A stretch of DNA of 64,000 nt. Origin: Sanguinoderma infundibulare (lineage: Eukaryota > Basidiomycota > Agaricomycetes > Polyporales > Polyporaceae). Numbering within the stretch: the first letter of the stretch is position 1; the number at the start of each line of letters is the position of its first letter. Positions 11,047 through 22,732 of the stretch are shown piece by piece. The notes beneath the pieces were generated by a model. The model did no database searches and was not told the origin of the DNA. It was given only the letters and a program-made list of their open reading frames with translations. The position numbers and the translations under genes are program-made. The stretch spans positions 2,108,001 through 2,172,000 of the forward strand of contig JAVLRN010000008.1 in assembly GCA_032821775.1 (NCBI GenBank), read 5' to 3'.

Positions 11047-13450
11047 TTAAGCATCTGGTTGAGTTGACGGACTACGGGCACATTTCCACCCTACCACAGT
11101 GCCTGCCATGAAGACCTCCATAACCCAGGAGTCGTACTCCGCAACGTACGTGTTTGACCACTGTCCAAACCGCTGCCTGGTGAGGTTTACCTTGTCGGAC
11201 TCCAAACGACGTCGGCGGTCAGCGACAAGGTCCTGGTCAGCCATGATGATCGCGCGCTCGGTGCGAAGGGCTGTAAGTTGTGCGGCCACAACGACCGGGT
11301 CTTGTTGCAGGTCGATAACCTGGGATAGCTGCTGGAGCTCGAGACGACGGCGGTCACGAGCCAAGAGCGCCTGCCGACCAAGGATGACTTGGTGCTCACG
11401 GCGAATGGCTGCGATCCGCGCCGACAAGAGCAGATTGTCGTCTTGGAAGTTGAAACCTCCGGGCTGCATGGGGGTGGATTGGGTGGTCGACGTGGCCAGG
11501 AGGAGGTGGCGCATCGCGGGGGTCGTCGGGCTTGTGGACGAGCGGGGCTCCGACCAGGCAGGATGGCCGGACATGGCTGGAGGTGAGTTCTCCGGGATGC
11601 CGGGCGCAGGCAGGGGTGGGGTCTCTGGCGCACGGGGCGAATGCGCGAGGTGGTCGGGGGACTGGTGCGGCAGTGTCTTCTGTGGCGTGGGGGGTGAATA
11701 TGAGATGGGGTGGGGCGACAGGGGCAGCGGGGTGTTCTGCCGGGCAGGGGGTGGGGACGAGAGGGGGTTCGCCACCATGAGGGGGGGCGGGCTCTGGGGG
11801 AAGGAGGAGGATGCCAAGTGGTCCTGAGAGGAGGGTGGGAGTTGGTCGACAGAGTTGTCTTCAAAGGGTGGCAGAACCGGGGGAATCAGTGAGCGCTCCT
11901 GGGGCTCGCGGTCAACGCGGCGACGCTTGGGGGCCTCTGCCTTGTTGGAAGGCTGTGCGTTCTCCGAGAAATCGCCGGGGCGTTTGCTGCCGGAGGAGTG
12001 CTTGGAGGCACGAACTGCTCGCGCAGAAGGTTGGGTGACTTCCTCAACCTCCTCGGTGGATGGCGCAGCATCCGCGGAGGCTAACAACCAGGCATTCAGC
12101 TGAGGTTTCCATCAGGGGAACTTCCAGATAGCGAATTTGGCTGAGTCCAACATTGTGGGGTCGTACCGATACAGAGTTCGGCCTGGAGTAGCCGGTTCAT
12201 AATCTCCCTTGGCAAGTGCCTCGAGCAGGGCCTCCCTGTTATGGATGGTCGGCCGCGAGCCCGTGGGAGAGCTCTCGATGGTCCGGAGGACGCACTCCAG
12301 CCAAGGGCGCTTGTCCTTGGGGACATTTTTTGAGATGGAGTGACCCTTGGTGTTGTACACAGCCCAGGCCTTGCCCCGATCTTGCCCCTTCACCTCTCCC
12401 TGGGAGTTCCGCCCGAAGCGGGTGCACTTCTCGTGAGCGCCGTGGCAACCGTGACATATGATGAACTCCAGCGTTGTGTGGGGCTGACATAGGACTCGGA
12501 GCCGGAAGCAACAGTCGCACTGTGGTGGAGTCGCAGAGTCAGTAAAAATGGACCGACAGGAAATGAGCAACTTACGGTGTCGGTGCCGAATGACACCCAG
12601 AGAAACTTGTTCGTGTGCTTCACGGCCGATGCTGTGAGACCCCACAGTTGATCGTCGACTCCTGGGGCCAGCCCTGGGCCTTCTGGAACCTCGCCGGCTT
12701 CGGACGAATGTGTGGCCCTGCTGTCGGATTCCAGATGACCCTCCCCATGTGGGGCGGGACCAGCGACAGGCTCTGGAGTGGGCCAGAGGGTTGGATCCTG
12801 GCGGAAAGCGGAGTTCAAAGGTGGGATCCTAATGGTCAACGTCGCTGCTCGGGTGGATTCCGGCGATCCACTCACCACGGTAATGGGCCCCCCGGGGAAC
12901 TTGTATGGGTCGAACGAGTTGTTGTCGCGCGCATAATGATCTGCCGGAGAACATGAGTAGGAGAACGATGGGGACGGAAAACACAAATGCACTTACAAGC
13001 CCGCTCGGCCTGCGCCAACTCAAGCTTGCTGAGATCCCAGGTGGCCTCCACAGCCTGGGCGACCGCACGAGCGGTATCCAAGGGGGAGCCGATGGTGTTG
13101 TCCTTTGTCCCGAGGTCTTGTAGGACACGCACTGCGCGCCGAGCCTGATGCAGAGCGTGTTCGGCCTCAGCAAGTTGAGCCCCACAGAAGTTCCGGTAAA
13201 ATTGGCGGGACATATCTGAGTAGTCGGCGGTGAACTGCTGAAGAGCGCTCTCTGTCATATGGCGACTGTCCGTCGTCCGGATGCCGAACAAGATCCACAA
13301 GGCTTCGAATTCCTTGTCGGGGACGCAGGAGAGGTCCTCTTTGTGGCGCCAGAGGAGATCCAAGAAAGCCTTAGCGGAGGCGTCGAAGGGGGTTGTGTCA
13401 GCCGCAGACATGGCGGCATCAACGAAGTTTTTGAAATCGCTGGCGGACAT
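11047..13450 (-). pseudogene. Paralogue A: Zn(II)2Cys6-containing protein with an internal stop
   Basis: The start at 13450 (MSASDFKNFVDAAM) matches the starts of paralogues B and C. Exon 1 runs to about 12995, exon 2 covers about 12948-12575, and exon 3 runs from about 12510 to 11047. Exon 3 opens with CDCCFRLRVLC and CHGCHGAHEKC, which fit C-x2-C-x6-C-x10-C-x2-C-x6-C, the spacing of fungal Zn2Cys6 DNA-binding clusters. Conserved GKAWAVYNTKGHSI and an RPWLECVLRTIE-type block follow, then a Pro/Ser-rich linker and two coiled-coil segments starting RIAAIRREHQ and LTALRTERA. The frame is interrupted by TGA at 12112-12114, where the paralogues have Trp or other sense codons, and continues in the same frame for 340 codons. 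It is either a pseudogene or recently mutated. A regulatory role is inferred from the cluster only. Confidence 0.65.
12112..12114 (-). other. In-frame TGA in paralogue A
   Basis: The minus strand reads AIWKFP, TGA, WKPQLNAWLLASA. Paralogue B reads MLGPWAPQPDAWLKA and C reads RKFPWPQEQ at this place, so TGG to TGA is the simplest change. Confidence 0.65.
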
Positions 13451-14544
13451 GGTGGCAGGAGAAGGAAGGGCGCTGACATTTAGCGCCTGAACTCTCTTCA
13501 TATTTAGCCCGGGTGCAGTCGTACTCTATCATCTGGACTTAGTGGTACGTACGGTGCGGTATCGTACTTCTGCCCGCCCCGAATCAAGTCGGCAGCCCAG
13601 TCCCCGAGACCGCCCTCCCGGAGATGCGGCCCCACTCCGAGGACGACACTACGATATCGTACATACAGGACTGGAGTAGCAGCGCTCTCCGAAATGAGGC
13701 CGGCGCTCCGAGGATACCGCCTCCGCCCGTAGCGGAACAGCATCAAACATGCCCACGTGACTGTGCCCCACGCGTGCACCGCAGAGGAACGGACCGGAGC
13801 TCTGGCAAACCTCTTCGCAACCGGGGCACAACGACCTGTATCCCCTGCTGCCTTCAGGCAGGTTTGTCCTCCGCAATGTTTGTGTGACCGTTCTGTGCCT
13901 GGATGCCACTATGAAACGAGTGGGGGCCGTTTTGGAGTGCGATGCTTGGCGGAAGGCTTGCCGCCGCGCTTTGCGCAACGTGATCTGGTGCGTCTGTTCC
14001 ACATGTATTTGTCACAACCATGCACCTGTTGTTCTCATAGTCGATCGTAGGCCCCGGCCGGTGGAGGTCCGGAGTCCAGATTCTCACGTGCCGGCCGACC
14101 ATTCGTCCGAGGGACTGTACCAGAGGACGGTGGAACGTTATTGTGATGTTAAGCTATCATGACGTGAAAGCGCAACAAATGAGATACAAGGCGTATTCTT
14201 TCCAGCAAACCAGAAAAGAGCAAGAATGATATTACGCTTGGGTTTGGACCTGGGGTCACGATCGAGAATGTGCATACTATCAGAAAGCCTGGTGAATAGG
14301 ACAAGCGAGATGAGACATGAGCTGAGGATTACAGATGGAACGTATGCGTAGGAGTGAATGAACGGATCGGAATGTGAAAATAACGCTATTGCACAGATGA
14401 GGATAACAGGCGAAGACAAGTGGGGATGAGGACTGCGAGACATGTGGGTGTGCAAATACACTACTGAGCTGACATTTGTACCACCGGTGTACTTTACGAC
14501 CAGTGCGAGGGTGCGCGACCGCCTTGCCTGTTGCCACCCATGGG
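13451..14544. other. Intergenic region between paralogues A and B
   Basis: About 1.1 kb upstream of A and downstream of B. I find no convincing exon, only scattered GTAC-rich and CCGG-rich short motifs. Confidence 0.4.
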
Positions 14545-16521
14545 TTACGCGTGCGGCACCGTCTCCAGGCCATCGGGGTCCTCATACTCCGCAACCACAG
14601 GCCCTGGAGGAATGGCCATGAAAGCCTGGGTTACTGCGATGTTGTACTCGTCAACAAGGGGGTGCCGGTACTGGCTGAACGGCAGACCAGTGAGGCTCTG
14701 CTCGTCCTCTTCCAGACGGCGGCATTGGTCGGCCAAGAGTCGGTGCTCCGACCGAATAGCATTGATGCGCGCCGCACAGTCAGCAGGGCACTCTTCAGCA
14801 GTGACTGGCGGGCGGGGCCGCGAGGTTGGTGATGCACCGTCAGACAACACAATATTCGGCACGATGGAGGAGGTCTGGTGCGAGGGGATGGATGAGGACG
14901 CATGTGCCGAGATATACAAGGAAACGAAGTGGTTGTCATTGGCCGACCATAGCTCGTCAGCCTCAGCGGCGGACCCTAGCTCGTCGACAGCCACTTCACA
15001 TGCCGACGACACCTGCGCTGCATCATCAAGTGCACAACGCTTCCATGGTTGAGCTGGTGTTGTCTTCTCTGCCGCGCGTTTTTTAACCGGGGTGCGAGTG
15101 GAGGTCTTGGGCTCAGGCAGGTTGTGTTGGCCCTGAGAGCGGGTGGCTCGCGGGGGACTGGGACCGGCCGTAGTCCCTGGGTCCCGGGGGGTAGTGTCCG
15201 GGACAGCCGGAGGCCCCAGGAGCTCCGTGAGCCAGCCTGCGGGCGGAGCTTTCAACCAGGCATCCGGCTGAGGTGCCCATGGGCCTAGCATGCGGATGTC
15301 GAACACCTTAAGCGTGCAGGGATCATACAAGTACGGAGTTGGGCCCGTAGTCACCGGAGCATACTTGCCAGTCTTGAGCTTGTTGAGGAGTGCGATCTGG
15401 TTGTGGATGACGTGGTGCGTGGTGGCCGGAGAGCCCTCTATCATGCGCAGTGAGCTCTCGACCCAAGGAAGCATGTCAGGGGGGACGTGCTTCCAAATGG
15501 AGTGGCCTTTACCGTTGAAGCGCGCCCAGACATTGCCGTCATTGCCCTTGAGCTCACCGTGGGGGTTAAGACCGAAGTAGGTACACTTCTCATGCCCGTG
15601 GTGGCACCGGAAACAAGTGAACCACCCATGGGCGGGGCTGGGACGAGAGGGTCAGCGACATCACACCAAAATCAAAGCCAACAACCTGCCTGGTCAGTGG
15701 CCCAAGATACCCACCAATTGGCCTGATCGTGCCGCATGGCCGCGGAGGTGTAGCCATCATCATCGGAATCAGGGGCAGCATCGGGAGCACCTTCGGGTTC
15801 GTCATCTGACGCTGGTGCGCCCTGGTCAACGAGCTCAGGAGCACCCAGGGCAGGAGTGGTTGCACCAGAATGGGCGGCGGCCTTGGAAGGCCTCGGCGGG
15901 ATCCGGATGGTCAACAGCGGGGCAACTGCGGACGGCAAAGTTGGAAGAACAGGTGCAGCGGTGGTGATCGGGAATTTTTGGGAATCGAATGTCCGGTTGT
16001 TCACGACGTAGTGATCTGCCAGAGAAGGTGAGCGGATAACTCAATGGACGGACGAGGGGAGAGAACGTACGAGCAGCCTCCGCGCGGGCCAGGTGCAACT
16101 GTGCGAGAGTGACCTTGGCCCGCACGAGAGCCTCGGCAACATGAGCATTGTCAAGAGGGCAACCGGGGCCATCAAATCCAAGGCCATCCTGTTCTTCGAT
16201 ATGATTGGTGGTGGCCGACACGCGATGGAGATCCTGTTCTTTGTCGAGAAGGTGGGCAGTGTAGAAATCGAGACTCAACTGGTGTGAGACCATCGAGTAC
16301 TCTGTGACAAAATTTGAAAGCACAGGGGCAGAGAAGTTGCCATGTATGACTTGAGTTCTGAGGAAGCAGTAGACGGTGTCGAACGCATGGTCGGGAACCA
16401 CCGACAAGTCGGTTTGGCTGCAGAGGAGACCTATGAACTCCACCGGACAGTCCGCCAAGGGGCCCGGTAGAGACGACGAGACCCAGGCGTCCGTGAAGGC
16501 TTTGAACGGATCAGCGGACAT
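14545..16521 (-). CDS. Paralogue B of the Zn2Cys6-like tandem family, half the cluster missing
   Basis: The start at 16521 (MSADPFKAFTDAW) opens exon 1 (to about 16072). Exon 2 (about 16014-15690) begins HYVVNNRTFDSQKF, and exon 3 runs from about 15650 to 14545. The homologues of the C-terminal half of the cluster are present (TCFRCHHGHEKC), followed by NVWARFNGKGHSIW and LPWVESSLRMIEGSP, which are shared with A and C. The first C-x2-C-x6-C half is not encoded: the aligned position of the third Cys reads TCT (Ser), and two TGA codons lie upstream, probably inside the intron. Only one C-terminal coiled-coil unit (RINAIRSEHRLL) is present; A and C have two. The protein ends DGLETVPHA. The family is unnamed to me. 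Confidence 0.65.
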
Positions 16522-17176
16522 GATGGACGAGATGGAAGGGCGGCAACGATGTTAAGCGCCCAATGAGCATTACGTACACGTCTTCGATTTTCCTCTATGT
16601 TCCTTAAAAACTGGGCCTGAGGTCGTCCCGGCCGAGGATGGACTGGCCATACCGGAGATAAGGCTACAGAGAGGAGGCTAGGACTGCAGAGGTGGTCCGA
16701 ACACATTTAAATGTCCTCTAGAACCTGGTCAGACACGCCCATGTGACCGTGTCGCGGCAGAAGCATAGGTCGCCGAGGACATATCAGTCAAGCCTGCCTG
16801 GTAAGGATAAGTGCAATTGTTGGCCGGCTGTGTGCATCAATTGTGTGTCTACCGGCCCGGCCGATGTGTGAGGATATCGGTTGGTGTCCCCTGGCTGCAA
16901 ACAGCCCTCATTGGAGGTGCTGCCCGACCGGAGCGCAAGCATATTGATGGGTGTGGACCAGCCAGTGCGCACGTATTTTTGGGAGTGTTGCCGGGCCGGA
17001 CTGCATATGACGGGGAGTGTCCTCCAGCCGGCGGAGAAGCAAGTTGCGCATGGAGAAGAAGTTCACGCCGGAGGACGGAAGCGAGTAGTCGCGAACCCTA
17101 TGTACTTGTATCCCCGCCCGTCGTTACGCTGATAAGCATCTTGTCAGTGCGTGGTCTCCCTTGTCATGCTACCGCC
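16522..17176. promoter_or_regulatory. Divergent intergenic region between paralogue B and the plus-strand relative D
   Basis: The starts of B (minus) and D (plus) face away from each other across about 650 bp. No specific promoter element is recognisable. Confidence 0.35.
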
Positions 17177-18257
17177 ATGTCAACTTTACTCCGTACCCTG
17201 GTCAACGTGAAGGCCCTTTCTGCCGTGTACGTGGTCGTCCAGGATACCTGCGCCCATGAAGGTGTCATGAAGCCGGAATACGCCACAGACACAATGGCCA
17301 AGTTCCTCACCGCCATCCGGGGCTTGGAGCCTCGCATCCTCGTTGACAACTGGTTTGTCGACTTATATTTCTTGTACCATGACCAGCCAGAGCCCCACCG
17401 CATCTCGAACGCCCAGCTCCGCGAGTTTGCCGCAGAGTACTCCATGCTGTCCCGGAAGCGCTACTTGGACAGCGTGGAGCAGGAGCTATGCGACGCGTTG
17501 GCCCACGTGCACGCCTCCCGCCAGACCGTTGCTGCTATGCGAGCCCAACACAACTGTACCGCACTGCAGCGAGATCCACTGGCTCTCGCCGAGAGCATTG
17601 AGCACTTGAACCAGCAGCGAGCGGAAAGAGGTCGCTCATCATGTGGCGGTGGCAATATGGGCATGTACGTGCGTCTTCTCGATGTGCTTGTCTCAACAAT
17701 GCTAATGCTTCATCCCAAGACGTTTATGCCGAAGTCCACCAAAAGTTCTGGGTTGGCGAGCACCCCACACAGCGCCAACCCTCCGGTAATGACCAAGTGG
17801 CCCGGGAGTTCAGAGAGGCCGAGGCATCACCACGTTTCCCTTGAAAAAAGGATGGCTCGAAGAAGACCCGGCAAAGTCATGGCTGCACAGCGAAGCAGGT
17901 TCGCATGCAAGCCATGTGGAACTTCTGCAAGAGCAAGACGATTTTGTGGAGCTGGGCTGGAGGCCGGGGCATATCACGGAGAGTGGCGTTGAGGTCAGGG
18001 GACATGTTTTTGAGGTTCCGCGTTCGAGGTTTCGAGTCCGGTTTGATCGAGATGTGCACATTGTGTCAGGCAGTGAAGCGGTCGTTGGTGAGCAGGAGAC
18101 AGAATGTATTTGGCATGGTACCGTGCGATTTGCAAAGGCGCCACGGAGCGGGTGGTTGATACAGGTATGTATGCCCGGCCGGAAGGTATATGCAGATGCC
18201 GGGGACCACCGGGCGGATGATGCACAGCTACGTGGGTACCCTCTGGCCGGACAGTAG
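17177..18257 (+). CDS. Divergent fourth family member D, possibly decayed
   Basis: The exon starting at 17177 (MSTLLRTLVNVKAL) resembles exon 1 of A, B and C. It has a similar length and shares LREFAAEYSMLSRKRY, which aligns with the TADYSDMSRQFYR segment of A. A helical tail then ends in HLNQQRAERG. A second exon near 17720 (DVYAEVHQKFWVGEHP) and a well-coded stretch at about 17830-18257 (KKGWLEEDPAKSWLHSEAG) appear to belong to the same gene. Joining them needs a one-base shift at an A-rich run near 17845. No Zn2Cys6 motif is seen. I am fairly sure of exon 1 and unsure of the rest. Confidence 0.45.
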
Positions 18258-18583
18258 ACACATAGCTCTAGTACCACCGGGTGGGTAGTTGATCCAGCTA
18301 CGCAACGACCGGCAGGACAGTCAGTGCAGATACCTAGGACCACAGAGCATTCCCGGGACAGCAACACAACTTACTCCGCACCTTACGCGCGACGACCCCA
18401 ACATAGGTCCCAGCAGAGAGAAGGGATTGCATTCGGGGAAGCAGTGACAAGATAAACTGCTCAAGCCAAAAAGAATATTGGGGGACAATGGATGACCGGG
18501 CTGATGTTGGTACTACTCATCCATACCTCACGGTGGTGTTGAACTGCTCCGGATGTCACCTACTCGTTTGTGTGACCTTGCGA
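18258..18583. other. Gap between D and paralogue C
   Basis: No gene is visible. Several imperfect ccggccgg/ccggacag motifs occur, related to the core of the 35-bp minisatellite further right. Confidence 0.35.
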
Positions 18584-20734
18584 TTACTCCGGAGGAGGTG
18601 GGGGAGACCGCACCATGAATGCCTCAGACGCAGCAACATGGTATTCTTGCACGTCGGGGCTCCGGAACTCCGCAAATTCCAGCCCGCTGAGGCGGCGCTC
18701 GTCTTCCTCAAGATGCGAGCGGTGGGTTTGCAACTGCCGCTGGTGTTCCACCATGAGCCCACGCTCAGCACGAATGGCAACGATGCGGGAAGCGAATGTC
18801 TCAAAGTCTTCTTCTATGGAAAGGCCACAGAGTCCAGAGGTGGACGATTGGGGCTCAGATGAGGCGGAGATGCCCGCGCGCGGCGCCTGCGGTGGGGTTT
18901 GGATGGTTTGAAATGAGCCGTACAGAAGCCCTGTCAAGCGTTCCTCCTCATCCTTAAAAAATCGACGGTAGCGAGCCTGGATAGCCTGTCGGCCGAGTAG
19001 GACTCGGTGTTCGCAGCGAATGGCAATGATGCGCCCAGCAAAGTCCGCGGAACCCTCTTCGATGGTGACTAGCGGGTGGGGTACCGATGCCAATGCAGTG
19101 CCAGACGACGCGCCCTGCTGCCGGGCATCAGCAGCTGCAACGTCTGCAGCGATCTCAGCTGCGAGGCGCTCCCGCCCCTCTTGGTTAAGTTGCTGACGCT
19201 GGCGGGGCGGGGGAGTCGATGATGATTCCGCGGGTCGTTTGTTTGCCGTGGTCCTTGTGGAAGTCGTCAGCGCGGGCTCGCTAGCTCCGGCGTTGGATCC
19301 GGAGGCACGAGGATGACCGCTGGACCCACCTGTGGTGTCTGCGCCTGGAGAGGTAGGGGGTGGGGGTTGGTTCTTGGACCTAGCTGCCGGTTGTTCTTGT
19401 GGCCAGGGGAACTTGCGGAGGGGAAACTCCTGGAGGGAGGCAGGGTCGTAGATGTAAGGCATCCGGCCCTTGGCTGCCAGCTGATACTGGCCGCTGTGGA
19501 GAGTGTCAAGGAGGGCGCGCTCATTGTGGATGGTGGGGCAACTGGCAGCCGGCGAGCCCTCAATCGCGTGCAGGGCACTCTCAACCCAAGGCCGCATGTG
19601 GCTGGGAAGACCGGTCCAAATGGAATGGCCCTTGCCGTTGAACCGAGCCCAGGGTTTGTTGCGATCCATCCCCTTGAGCTCGCCGCGAAGATTACGGCCG
19701 AAGCGGGTGCACTTGTGACGGGCCTGACAGCATTTTTGACAAACAACACGCCCCTTGGTGCTGCTGGGACGACATCTCCTGCGGTGGATGTAGCAACTGT
19801 CGCACTAAGATGTGTGTCAGCTACATGCCAAACAAATTGAATGCGACCACATACTGTGTCGGTGTCCCAGGTGAGGAACTGATTCGCCTGTTCGTACTGC
19901 AACGCCTCAGGAGTGAGCTGGTCTGGTTCCCCCGAATCATCTGCAGCTTCTGGAGCGGTCTCGAGAGCGTCCTCCGAATTGGGCGCCCCGTCAGGAACTG
20001 GGTCCGGAGTGGCAGCAGCCGGAGCACGCACAAGGCAACCGGAGGTCGACCTCGACGACGTTGGACCGGTGGCAGAGCTGCACTGTGAAGGTGGGGCCCT
20101 TACGACTGAGCCGGGCGTGGCTCCAGACTCTAAAGAGCCACCAGCAGCAGGTGTCGTGCCCAACGGGTCCCTGGGGGTGACCAGGAACCTGCTCGAATCG
20201 AATGTGTGGCTGGTCAAGACTTCTTGGTCTGTGGAAGAATGTCAGCGGAAAAGGACAGAGATAGGCTACTAGAATGAACACACATGCATGGTCCGCATGG
20301 TCGCATTCTGCCTCCGCGACCCTGAACCTCTCCTGCGCGTTACGCTGCGCTGCACGAGCCCGATCGAGAGGGGAGCGGGTGCTGTCATCGCCATTGCAGT
20401 GGTCCTGTTCGACGCGATTGAGTTTGGTGTCGGCGGCCTCCAGTTCTTGTTCGGCTTCGAGAAAGATGGTGGCATAGAAGTTGCACCTCAAGGCGCGCGA
20501 GATAGTAGAGTATTCTGACACGAAGGCGTTCAGCTCGGATTGCGAGATCCGGCCATTAGCCACCTGTCTGTGGAGGAAGGCCCAGAACACCTCGAATTCT
20601 GAGTCGGGGAGTTGGGAGAAGTCGCTGCAGCTGCGGAGGAGGGCCAGGAACTCCGGAGGACAGTCGGACAAGGACTGGTTAGAGGGGCTACTGACCCAGC
20701 GGCGGTAAAGCTCTCCAAACTCGTCCTGGGACAT
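18584..20734 (-). CDS. Paralogue C: Zn(II)2Cys6-containing protein
   Basis: Exon 1 starts at 20734 (MSQDEFGELYRRWV) and ends near 20285. Exon 2 begins near 20215 with YQEVLTSHTFDSSRF; the phase-1 join matches A and B. Exon 3 begins CDSCYIHRRRC and continues with CQKCCQARHKC, a perfect C-x2-C-x6-C-x10-C-x2-C-x6-C cluster with basic residues. It then has PWARFNGKGHSIW and RPWVESALHAIEGSP. The C-terminus contains two copies of a coiled-coil unit (RIIAIRCEHRVLLG and RIVAIRAERGLMVE) and ends VRSPPPPPE. No internal stop is seen, so this is the best-preserved member. Zn2Cys6 proteins usually bind DNA with the cluster near the N-terminus; here it is central, which is unusual. A DNA-binding role is inferred. 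Confidence 0.72.
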
Positions 20735-21374
20735 GGTGGGCGAGAAGGAAGGGCGACAAAGTTTAGCGCCAGAACTTGGTTGTATGTGACGCGGGTGCTA
20801 TCTTCCTTAATCTTCCTCAATCAACCGTGCTTCCCTCTGGGCTTTGCATCTGCACTCTCCGGCTCCGTGACCGTCTGCTCCACCTCAGTAGCTGACGTCC
20901 GGGAGGTTCCACTTCCTGCACCCGAGTTGAGACTAGGCGTCGACATTTCGTCCGAAAGCGCGTCGAACGCACCCATATGACAGTGTTGCGGAACGCGTAC
21001 CCGGTGACTGAGAGTGTCACCGGGCCGGCGAGCTAGCGTTCAGGTGGTGAACGTCCGGCCGGTTGCGCAAATAGGTACGAGTGTCACACAACGAAGATCG
21101 AACATTGCTAATACTCTTGTATTCACCGTGACAGCCGGCCCGTGGTACTCGAACGAGTCCAGCTATAAGAACACAGAGACGGCATCGATCTCGGACGCCG
21201 TCCAGCTCAGCCCGGTGTTCACGGATGCAGTGAACACTGCCCTGGGGAACAGCCCTCGCACGGAGCAGTGCGAGGCCTATGGAGGGTGTAGGAGGAGTTT
21301 TGCAATGTCTTCCACACGAGGGTCAAGATCGGTGGCACCTTGTGCGAGCATACCATGGAGACCCATACGCTATG
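20735..21374. other. Intergenic region upstream of paralogue C
   Basis: No convincing exon. The right part grades into the 35-bp tandem repeat. Confidence 0.35.
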
Positions 21375-21549
21375 CTCACCGGCCGGATGACACTGGTACC
21401 TGCGCAACGCTCACCGGCCGGACAAGACTTGTACCTGCGCAATGCCCACCGGCCGGACGGGAATAGTAGCTGTGCAATGCTCACCGGCCGGACGGGAATA
21501 GTACCTGCGCAATGCTCACCGGCTGGACGGGAATAGTACCTGCGCAATG
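21375..21549. repeat. 35-bp minisatellite, five tandem units
   Basis: Five head-to-tail units begin at 21375, 21410, 21445, 21480 and 21515. Each starts with tcaccggccgga or a close variant and ends with acctgcgcaatgc. Units 4 and 5 are nearly identical. A partial sixth unit (21551-21558) is cut off by the AT-rich insertion, and related units resume at 22655. Confidence 0.85.
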
Positions 21550-21558
21550 CCCACCGAC

Positions 21559-22654
21559 TGTGAGATACGCACAAACTACCTAATAGAAAGTACTACTAGA
21601 TAATATGTGCCTGAAGTAATCGGACCAGACTTTAGGTCAGATATTCCTCCAGGTGTCCGTGATAGTGATCAGAGGTATGGGTAATGATAGGTAAGGATGG
21701 GGTAAGGAAGGGGATAATAGAGAGCAAGCCTGTCAGAGGCTTTCTAACTCTCAGGGGGAAAGGCTATTGTGCACAGTTGCACCAGGAACACCTGTCAGAG
21801 GTGGGACACAGTTCTGGGGGAAAACCCGATTGTCATTTTTAGGGGACCCAGCTGAGGTCCTTATATACTAGTAGCTACCTAGAACCAAATACAAATAAAC
21901 AGGCTATTGTGCTATTGTGCTAAGTCTGGACAATAGGCTATAGACACAATACTGTATCTAAAAATAGCACAATACTGTTAAAGTGCTCATTGTCCTTGGA
22001 CAATGAGTATATACAGGCTGTGAGAAATAATCCTATGGACAATAAAGGAATAAACAATAGTCCACCAATCAGCATGGGAATAACATATCCATACCATGAA
22101 ATATGCACAATCATAGTGCTATATACCTGAGAATATTCTCAAGTACAATAGGCTAGGATAAAAGTTATCCTCAAACAATTAAGTATGAGAAATAATAGGT
22201 CAAAGTTTGTAGTGTGGAAATGTTCAAAGGATAAAAGGATAGAGTATAATAGTCATTCCCAAAATAACAATAAAGTCCCATCATACAAAAAAAGAAAAAC
22301 CTGCGCTGACTGAGCATGTACACAGTAATATGTATCAGTCATCATGCTTGAACCTTAGTCAGCCCTTTTCAGGTCATGTGCCGAGAACCAAATCATCTGT
22401 GCACCATAGCAAACGAATAGAGAGTACATGTAGAGTCCATGCTAGATCGTGTTGCGCCTGGCATGCATCCTGCGCCTTGAGCTCTCGCCTTCCTCGCCAG
22501 GTCCTTCCTGGACTGACTCCCTGTCCTCCCTTCACCCCGGCAGCTCTCTGAACCTAAAGATAGGCTCTTCAGAGCCAAGGCAGTTCCGGTGCTGAACCGG
22601 CTCTCCTACCAGCCTGTACCTGTCCAACAGATCAGTCATACACCACGTATGACA
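21559..22654. mobile_element. AT-rich insertion of about 1.1 kb inside the minisatellite
   Basis: Minisatellite sequence stops within a unit at 21558 and resumes within a unit at 22655, so the segment between looks inserted. Its ends are TG (21559) and CA (22654), as in LTRs, and composition is much richer in A and T than the flanks. A promoter-like ttatatacta lies near 21862. Internal short repeats such as gctattgtgcta are present. No protein-coding frame of interest and no clear target-site duplication are visible. A solo LTR is possible but unproven. Confidence 0.55.
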
Positions 22655-22732
22655 GCTGGACGGGAATAGTACCTGCGCAATGCCCACCGGCCGGACAGGA
22701 ATAGTACCTGCGCAATGCCCACTGGCTGAGGG
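22655..22732. repeat. Continuation of the 35-bp minisatellite
   Basis: About two further units (gctggacgggaatag..., ccaccggccggacaggaa...) match the array at 21375-21549. Confidence 0.75.

Noticed and set aside
14138..14461. Hydrophobic minus-strand frame between paralogues A and B as a membrane protein
   Set aside because: It lies just after the end of B, has no start context or homologue in the window, and looks like 3' untranslated sequence.
21014..21560. Open frames across the 35-bp array as a repetitive protein
   Set aside because: They are by-products of the minisatellite; 35 is not a multiple of 3, so the units fall into shifting frames and no coding bias is seen.
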